In this document: positions 27,619-33,301 of the stretch, piece after piece | Position numbering within the stretch: the stretch's first letter is position 1 | Layout: every line of letters begins with the position of its first letter | NCBI GenBank assembly: GCA_002770755.1 | Contig: PCQY01000006.1 | Span: 1 to 33,301, forward strand | Direction of reading: 5' to 3' | DNA from: a candidate division WWE3 bacterium CG23_combo_of_CG06-09_8_20_14_all_40_14 | GTDB lineage: Bacteria; Patescibacteriota; WWE3; CG2-30-40-12 | DNA length: 33,301 nucleotides | Program-made: the position numbers and the translations under genes | Notes under the pieces: generated by a model | Databases searched by the model: none | The model's input: the letters and a program-made list of their open reading frames with translations, nothing else | Told to the model about the DNA's origin: nothing

Positions 27619-27659
27619 TAAATAGGGGTCAGACCCCAAAGGGGTCTGACCCCTATTTA
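27619..27659. repeat. Palindromic repeat copy 3
   Basis: TAAATAGGGGTCAGACCCC-AAA-GGGGTCTGACCCCTATTTA, perfect 19-bp arms. Confidence 0.95.
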
Positions 27660-27661
27660 CC

Positions 27662-30607
27662 CTAATCACACAAAGTATTGGTGCCGAATTTAACCCACTC
27701 GCAAAAATAGTAAGGGTCGTAAATTTCCAAAGGTGTGCCATAAGGCTGTTGATTAAACTGCTCTCTTACATCTTTCCAATCCTTGCCAAATAAAACAAAC
27801 CCTTTAGATTCCGCGTATATTATTACTCTTGGATTAGCGTACTCCTTTTTTAAGGACTCAAAACTTCCCTTGTTAGTGATTGCCATAAATGCTTTTCCAT
27901 CTGTACTCTTCATCATTTCATAAATATCCGCTTTTCCCGCCACCTTTGCGTACCTTAAAGTATAAAACAAAGCGGAACTTGACGGGATGTTATAGATATA
28001 AACAGGCACCGTTCTCGGAATAAATTCATATCTATCCCTGTTTTCCGCTATCATCTGTCCAACATCCTTAAGCCCCCGATTATAATCTTCCAGCATCCAC
28101 ATGTCTTTCCAGTAATAAACTAAAAAAGACGAAGCGGCAACCACCCCTAAAACCCCGCTGTATAAAACCGCTTTGGGCCACTTTCTAACAGTTAAAACCC
28201 TAGATAAAAACCACCCAACAATAAGCGCAAGAGGCGGGTAAATAGGAATTATGTACCACTGAATCTTTGAAACGGAAACGCTTAATACAAAAAAGGTAAC
28301 AATCACCCAAATAACTAGAAATAATAAAGAAGCAGCTTCTTCTTCAAAATACTTTTTAAATCTCTCCGCCTTTCCAAAAAATCCACCAAGCACCGCAAGC
28401 AAAAGAGCTGGGATAGCCACCACGAACCAGTGCCTAAACCAAACCTTTATAACAATCACATACCACCAAAAGCTGTTGCTGTGCCCTTCAATTCCTCTAC
28501 CGCGCTCAAAAATATGGTAAAACACATAACTGTCTATAAAATCCTTTCCAAACCTCACATACTCAACAAGATGCCACGGCAGAGAAACTATCAAAAATGC
28601 CGCTAGAACCTCAAAAAAATCTCTAATCTTGTATCTCTTTTCCTTATAAAGGAATAAATCTGAGAGGACATATACAGTAAGTGAAATAACAGGAATAACC
28701 GCCACCGGCCCTTTAGTTAAAGTTGTTAAACCTAAAAACAGACCTAACAGCCACCACCTTTTGCCCTCTTTTCTAGCAATCCAAAAAGTGTACATAGCGC
28801 ATAATATAAAAAAGGAGGTTAAAACATCAGTAGTTCCGTTGCGAGACTGAAAAATATAATGCACCGAGGTAGCAAGAACAATGGCAGATAAAACCGGCGC
28901 TAGAAAACTCTTCTTAAAAAGCCTTTTGCCAAAAAAATAAAGCGCTATAGTACTACCCACACCAGAAAGAGCGGAAATAAATCTTGCCGCAAATTCATTT
29001 ACCCCAAAAAGCTGAAAAGACAAAGAGGTTAGCCATATAAATAAGGGGGGTTTTTCAAACCACGAGCCTTTGGATATCTGCCATACAAAATTAAAAGGGT
29101 CCCCAACTCCGTTTAAGATATTTTTAGCAATTTTTGCATAAATAGCCTCATCCCAGTCAATTAAAGTATTGGCGTCCAATTTATAGAATATAAACGAGCC
29201 TGCCAATACAACAATAAAGGTTAGAGCCAAAATATCCTTTAACTTAAGCGGAGGCTCCTTAACTTTATACGCCCCATACAACAAAGCAAAAAACACAAAC
29301 ACATAAAAAAACTCCATATTATACGAGTAAAAAACCCCCGATAACGAGACTGCTAAAAGTCCGGAAATAAATCCGAGCGTGAGCAAAATATCCGACAATT
29401 GCTTTGCTTTCCTATATTTGGCGAAAAGAAAATACCAAATGAGCGTAAAAAATATGTAAAATGGCGCAGAACCCAAAAGCCCCGTTGCGGAGAGCGGCTC
29501 AAACCACACACTATGCGGCGGTATTACTGCATCTTTAACCGGGTCAAGGTCAAAATATGTTTTTGAGATTTCTGTAGTTCTAAATTGTTTATTAAAACTA
29601 CCATATCCTCCACCTAAAATGGGATTTTTTTCCATAATCTGCCACGACCCGTAAGCCAAAGCGGAATGCGCATTTATGGAGTCGTCCCAAACCCGATACG
29701 AAAAGTTTATAGACAGAAATCTTTTCTGCAGTTGATAAGACAATTTTAATCCCGCCCTATCCCCCGCGTAAATAATCCCCATTACTAAAATCAGAACTGC
29801 GGCTAAAACTATAGCACTTTGCTTAAAATATCCCTTGAAACTTAACAAAATAAGGTAAAGCAAAAATGCCGCCGACAATCCAATAATAGCGCTTCTTGAC
29901 AAAGTCATTCCAAACGAGGCTATGCAGATTAGAAATGCGAGAAAATAAAATACTCTGCCCTTTGCGGTTTTTGCCCTCACAAAAAAATAGGGAATAAAGG
30001 GGATTACTGTTGATAGGTACGCTCCATAATGATTAATATCCCAAAACAGCGAGCCTATTCTAACCGGCCTATTCTCCAAAGGCCAAACGCCAGGAAGAAT
30101 TTTATCCTTAAACTTGTACATATAATACTGATAAGGAGAATATAAACTAACCAAAAATCCAGCCAAAATATAGTTTCTAAAAAATTTTAAAATAAAAACA
30201 CGCCCCTCCTCTTCCACACACTTTTTGAGAAGGATATAAACCAAAACAACTTCTGAAAAAAACACCTGATAAGAAATGCTTGAAGCTAAATCTAAAGACA
30301 CCGAAAAAGAAATCAGCCTAATAACCCAAACAAAAACAAGAATCTGCAAAAATACATCTTTGAAAACCGGTTCTTTCCATTTCGGGAGCTTAACACCCGC
30401 CCTAATACAGGAAAAAAACAGGCACCCAAAAATTCCAAGAAGCGCAAAACGGGCGGGGGACCCTTGATCAAACCCCCATGAAAAATAAATGCGATTATCC
30501 AAAGGCAAAAGAAAAGCCAACCACAAAACTGCCAAAGACAAGCGCTTTTTAGCAAGTACAAAAAATATTATAGATGTAAAAAGACCTAGTAGTATGGTTA
30601 AGGACAT
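27662..30607 (-). CDS. O-antigen ligase/Wzy-like protein fused to a PMT/ArnT-family GT-C glycosyltransferase
   Basis: 981 aa; N-half TLSRSAIIGLSAAFLLY and PPHSVWFEPLSATGLLG; C-half DWDEAIYAKIAKNIL, WFEKPPLFIWLTSLSFQLFGVNEFAARFISAL. Confidence 0.85.
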   Translation of the reverse strand: MSLTILLGLFTSIIFFVLAKKRLSLAVLWLAFLLPLDNRIYFSWGFDQGSPARFALLGIFGCLFFSCIRAGVKLPKWKEPVFKDVFLQILVFVWVIRLISFSVSLDLASSISYQVFFSEVVLVYILLKKCVEEEGRVFILKFFRNYILAGFLVSLYSPYQYYMYKFKDKILPGVWPLENRPVRIGSLFWDINHYGAYLSTVIPFIPYFFVRAKTAKGRVFYFLAFLICIASFGMTLSRSAIIGLSAAFLLYLILLSFKGYFKQSAIVLAAVLILVMGIIYAGDRAGLKLSYQLQKRFLSINFSYRVWDDSINAHSALAYGSWQIMEKNPILGGGYGSFNKQFRTTEISKTYFDLDPVKDAVIPPHSVWFEPLSATGLLGSAPFYIFFTLIWYFLFAKYRKAKQLSDILLTLGFISGLLAVSLSGVFYSYNMEFFYVFVFFALLYGAYKVKEPPLKLKDILALTFIVVLAGSFIFYKLDANTLIDWDEAIYAKIAKNILNGVGDPFNFVWQISKGSWFEKPPLFIWLTSLSFQLFGVNEFAARFISALSGVGSTIALYFFGKRLFKKSFLAPVLSAIVLATSVHYIFQSRNGTTDVLTSFFILCAMYTFWIARKEGKRWWLLGLFLGLTTLTKGPVAVIPVISLTVYVLSDLFLYKEKRYKIRDFFEVLAAFLIVSLPWHLVEYVRFGKDFIDSYVFYHIFERGRGIEGHSNSFWWYVIVIKVWFRHWFVVAIPALLLAVLGGFFGKAERFKKYFEEEAASLLFLVIWVIVTFFVLSVSVSKIQWYIIPIYPPLALIVGWFLSRVLTVRKWPKAVLYSGVLGVVAASSFLVYYWKDMWMLEDYNRGLKDVGQMIAENRDRYEFIPRTVPVYIYNIPSSSALFYTLRYAKVAGKADIYEMMKSTDGKAFMAITNKGSFESLKKEYANPRVIIYAESKGFVLFGKDWKDVREQFNQQPYGTPLEIYDPYYFCEWVKFGTNTLCD

Positions 30608-30655
30608 AGAATATAAACAAATCCTAATATCTAAATCCGAAGTTCCAAATAAATC

Positions 30656-31807
30656 CTAATCTCTTGTAGCTTCGAATTTAGGATTTAGAATTTTTTCATA
30701 TATCCTTTTGGTTTTCTTCGCGCAGTTATCCCAGGTATAAGTTTTCTTTACAAAATCCGCAAAACCATTTTTTACAGTATGCACTTGTAAAGCCTGGGAC
30801 AATGTCTTTTGTATGCTTAATACATTTCCCGGGTCGCAATATAAAGCGTTTTCCCCCAAATATTCCTTAGCGCGGTTGCCCGCCGCCACTATGGAAGGAA
30901 CGCCACATACTGCCGCTTCTAAATACACAAGCCCAGTTGTTTCAAACCACGAAGGGCTAATAAAAGCTACGGCTGTGGAATAAAGAGCGCACAACTTGTC
31001 CTGACTGATGAATCCCGTATATTCTATATCCCCTTTAGACAACTTTATCTCTCTTAAAAATTTTTGAATGTAAGTTGGATGATGTTTGTTCAACGAACCA
31101 ACAAAGACCAGCACGGACTTATTTTTTTCCATATTCCTATAAGCTTTAATCAAGTTGAGCTGATTTTTCCTGGGCTCTACTCTTCCGGCACAGATAATAA
31201 TTGAATCCTCGCCATTTCTGGAATATGTAGACAGAGATTTAAATTTTTTATCGTCAATACCATTTATTACTTTTTCCCATTTAAAATTTTTTGTTTTAAA
31301 ATCTTTTTTCAAATCCTCTGCCTCCAGCTCAGTTTGTACAAGGATTACATCCGAAAGCTCAAGACTTTTCTTTTGCTGATTACGAATGCCCATTAAAAGC
31401 TGGTAAACAGCAGGCTTTAACTTTTTCCTGTAAAACAACCCTTTTATAAGATTACGCGATTCGTCCCTTAAAGGCTGGCTTGGTATTAAAAAATTCCCAA
31501 TCTTCATCAAGCCAAATCTATTTTCGTTCTCATATCTTTCAAATTCTTTCTGCGAATGGTGAATTGGGGAAAGCACAACTCTTTTTCCCTGCTTTCTGGC
31601 ATTTATAATCTGCGGATAGGTTTCGCAAACCCAATCTAGATTGAATATGTGAACGATATCGTATTTTGAAACATCCGCAGACAAAGAACAGTTTAAGTCA
31701 ACACTCACACCAAACTTCTCTAATGAAGCCTTAGTTTCAAGCATTTGAACGGTATCGCCTCCCTGCTTATCAAAAATATCAGCGCGGGATTGAAAAAGTA
31801 TTTTCAT
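30656..31807 (-). CDS. Family 4 glycosyltransferase
   Basis: AGRVEPRKNQLNLIKAY, FISPSWFETTGLVYLEAAVCGVPSIVA. Confidence 0.9.
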   Translation of the reverse strand: MKILFQSRADIFDKQGGDTVQMLETKASLEKFGVSVDLNCSLSADVSKYDIVHIFNLDWVCETYPQIINARKQGKRVVLSPIHHSQKEFERYENENRFGLMKIGNFLIPSQPLRDESRNLIKGLFYRKKLKPAVYQLLMGIRNQQKKSLELSDVILVQTELEAEDLKKDFKTKNFKWEKVINGIDDKKFKSLSTYSRNGEDSIIICAGRVEPRKNQLNLIKAYRNMEKNKSVLVFVGSLNKHHPTYIQKFLREIKLSKGDIEYTGFISQDKLCALYSTAVAFISPSWFETTGLVYLEAAVCGVPSIVAAGNRAKEYLGENALYCDPGNVLSIQKTLSQALQVHTVKNGFADFVKKTYTWDNCAKKTKRIYEKILNPKFEATRD

Positions 31808-32924
31808 ACAGTTTTTTGTAATTTTCCCAAAACTTCTTTATATCGTATTTTTTAACTTGCTGTAACGCTTTTTTGGAAAACTCCTCCCGCAAGCTTTTGC
31901 TTTTTGCCATTTTCTCCACTTTCTCTTTCAAACTTTTCTCCTCCCCACTATTAAAATATAACACGGATTCCTTGGCAACATCTTTCAAAACGGGCAAATC
32001 TGAAACAATACAGGGCAAACCCACCGACATCGCCTCAATTAAAACAATGCCAAACCCTTCCGCAAGAGATGGGAAAATAAAAATATTCAAGCTTGCTAAT
32101 ATCTTTACTTTTTCTTCCTCGCTAACAAATCCGGTAAAAATTACTTTGTTTGCCAAATTATAAGAATTGACCATTCTGACAAGCGATTCCCTCAACTCTC
32201 CCTCCCCCACAAACAAGAAACGAATGTTGGATAAACTGCCCGCATTTTCCATTTCTCTTAAAGCCTTTATAAGAACATTATGCCCCTTTTCTACGGTTAA
32301 GCGGGAGATACAGCCTGCAATTAAGTTTTGAGGATTTATGCCGTACTTATCACACATCTCTATTCTATATTTTATTTTAAGTTTTCTTGGAAAATTAAAT
32401 GTTTTAAGGGAGATGCCGTTTGGGATAACCATAATTTTTTCTTTTTTAATGCCCTCCTTTATTTTCTGTTTTTCTATTTCCGAGGTTAAAGCTACTTCAA
32501 ACGAAGCGAGTTTATTGACAGATAACCGATACACAAGCGCATTTATTCTTTTCTGCAAGGACATCACCTGCCAGTTTGATATGGGCGTATGCTGATGAGA
32601 GATTTTTAAGGGAAGCCTTAAAAGGCTTGCCGCTATTAAACCGTTAACTCCAGCTTTAAGTTCGTGAGTATGAACTACGGATATGTTAAGTATTCTTAAA
32701 AGCCTCACAATCTTTAAGATATAAATAGGGTCTATATCAAATTTAGGAAATAGTTTTATTACTTTGGCGTATTTTTCGTACTCCGAAACAATATTGCCAT
32801 TGGGGCAAACTACAAAAAAATTAAAATCCTTATGCAAGCCCTCAAGAATGTTTAGAATATGAACCTCCATCCCGCCATAATTTCCCGAGGCGGATATAAT
32901 TAGAACATTTTTCTTTTCTGCCAT
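31779..32924 (-). CDS. Family 4 glycosyltransferase
   Basis: ASGNYGGMEVHILNIL, ISRLTVEKGHNVLIKAL, FPSLAEGFGIVLIEAMSVGLPCIVSD. Confidence 0.93.
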   Translation of the reverse strand: MAEKKNVLIISASGNYGGMEVHILNILEGLHKDFNFFVVCPNGNIVSEYEKYAKVIKLFPKFDIDPIYILKIVRLLRILNISVVHTHELKAGVNGLIAASLLRLPLKISHQHTPISNWQVMSLQKRINALVYRLSVNKLASFEVALTSEIEKQKIKEGIKKEKIMVIPNGISLKTFNFPRKLKIKYRIEMCDKYGINPQNLIAGCISRLTVEKGHNVLIKALREMENAGSLSNIRFLFVGEGELRESLVRMVNSYNLANKVIFTGFVSEEEKVKILASLNIFIFPSLAEGFGIVLIEAMSVGLPCIVSDLPVLKDVAKESVLYFNSGEEKSLKEKVEKMAKSKSLREEFSKKALQQVKKYDIKKFWENYKKLYENTFSIPR

Positions 32925-32932
32925 TAGGGATA

Positions 32933-32941
32933 ATTATAGCA
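32933..32941 (-). promoter_or_regulatory. Extended -10 (TGc-TATAAT), 8 nt before the GT4 ATG at 32924
   Basis: Reverse complement TGCTATAAT-tatcccta-ATG. Confidence 0.5.
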
Positions 32942-33060
32942 GAAGAAGAGCAACTACAAATAGTAGACAAGCACACATTGGGGCTACTTGTAACCGTGCG
33001 TATTGGAAATCGCTAACAAAAGTGGAAAAACGCAAGCGGCTGCGATGACTTATATTATTA

Positions 33061-33301
33061 TCAATTCTTTCCACTAACATCCACTATTAGATTAAGCATC
33101 CTGAGAACTTTTTCATCCCAACTGTTTTTTCTGGCAACCTTTTTCCGCTGGCTTGTTTTATCATCGGAATCTTCTTTTAGCACTTTTTCTATTAAACGGA
33201 CGAAATCTTCCTCGTTTTCTGCTATATAACACACATCCTTAAAAGGTTTATAAGAAGGAAGAGCTGTTACCACTGTAGGAAGACCGGCCGAAAGAGCGTC
33301 G
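33061..33301 (-). CDS. Partial family 4 glycosyltransferase (C-terminal part, truncated by the window edge)
   Basis: Reading frame stays open to the window edge: DALSAGLPTVVTALPSYKPFKDVCYIAENEEDFVRLIEKVL. Confidence 0.75.
   Translation of the reverse strand, partial: DALSAGLPTVVTALPSYKPFKDVCYIAENEEDFVRLIEKVLKEDSDDKTSQRKKVARKNSWDEKVLRMLNLIVDVSGKN

Noticed and set aside
32925-33060. Intergenic gap between GT4 genes as a possible structured RNA
   Set aside because: Apart from the candidate extended -10 at 32933-32941, no convincing extended stems or conserved RNA motif were recognised.

Overview
This 33.3-kb window looks like a chromosomal segment of a Candidate Phyla Radiation/Patescibacteria-type bacterium (inferred from gene content and divergence, not proven). 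It carries a rearranged division/cell-wall (dcw) cluster, mostly on the minus strand: mraZ-rsmH-ftsL-ftsI-murA paralog | plus-strand islet | murA-murB-ftsW-murG-ftsQ-ftsA-ftsZ-small ORF-ileS-rodA-rplU-rpmA. Around it lie lepB, glyS, recO, two tRNA genes (Thr-CGU, Val-CAC), a Wzx-like flippase and a surface-glycan glycosyltransferase cluster. The main non-routine observations are: (1) at least six transcription units place a sigma70-type -10 hexamer exactly 6 nt before the start codon, often with an extended TGn, which predicts systematic leaderless transcription; mraZ is the informative exception, with a 5' leader carrying three 10-nt-phased GTGG(G/T) MraZ-type boxes; (2) a plus-strand two-gene islet in the dcw cluster encodes a truncated MurF-like protein with a lost P-loop lysine plus an ECF-type sigma factor; (3) one MurA paralog lacks the catalytic Cys loop and other conserved residues; (4) a 36-aa single-TM ORF absent from the supplied ORF track overlaps the ftsZ stop as GTGA; (5) there is a family of GGGGTC(T/A)GACCCC palindromes, one of which encodes the RecO C-terminus; (6) a 981-aa protein fuses an O-antigen-ligase-like half to a PMT/ArnT-like half. 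All family assignments and residue comparisons were made by eye without database searches.
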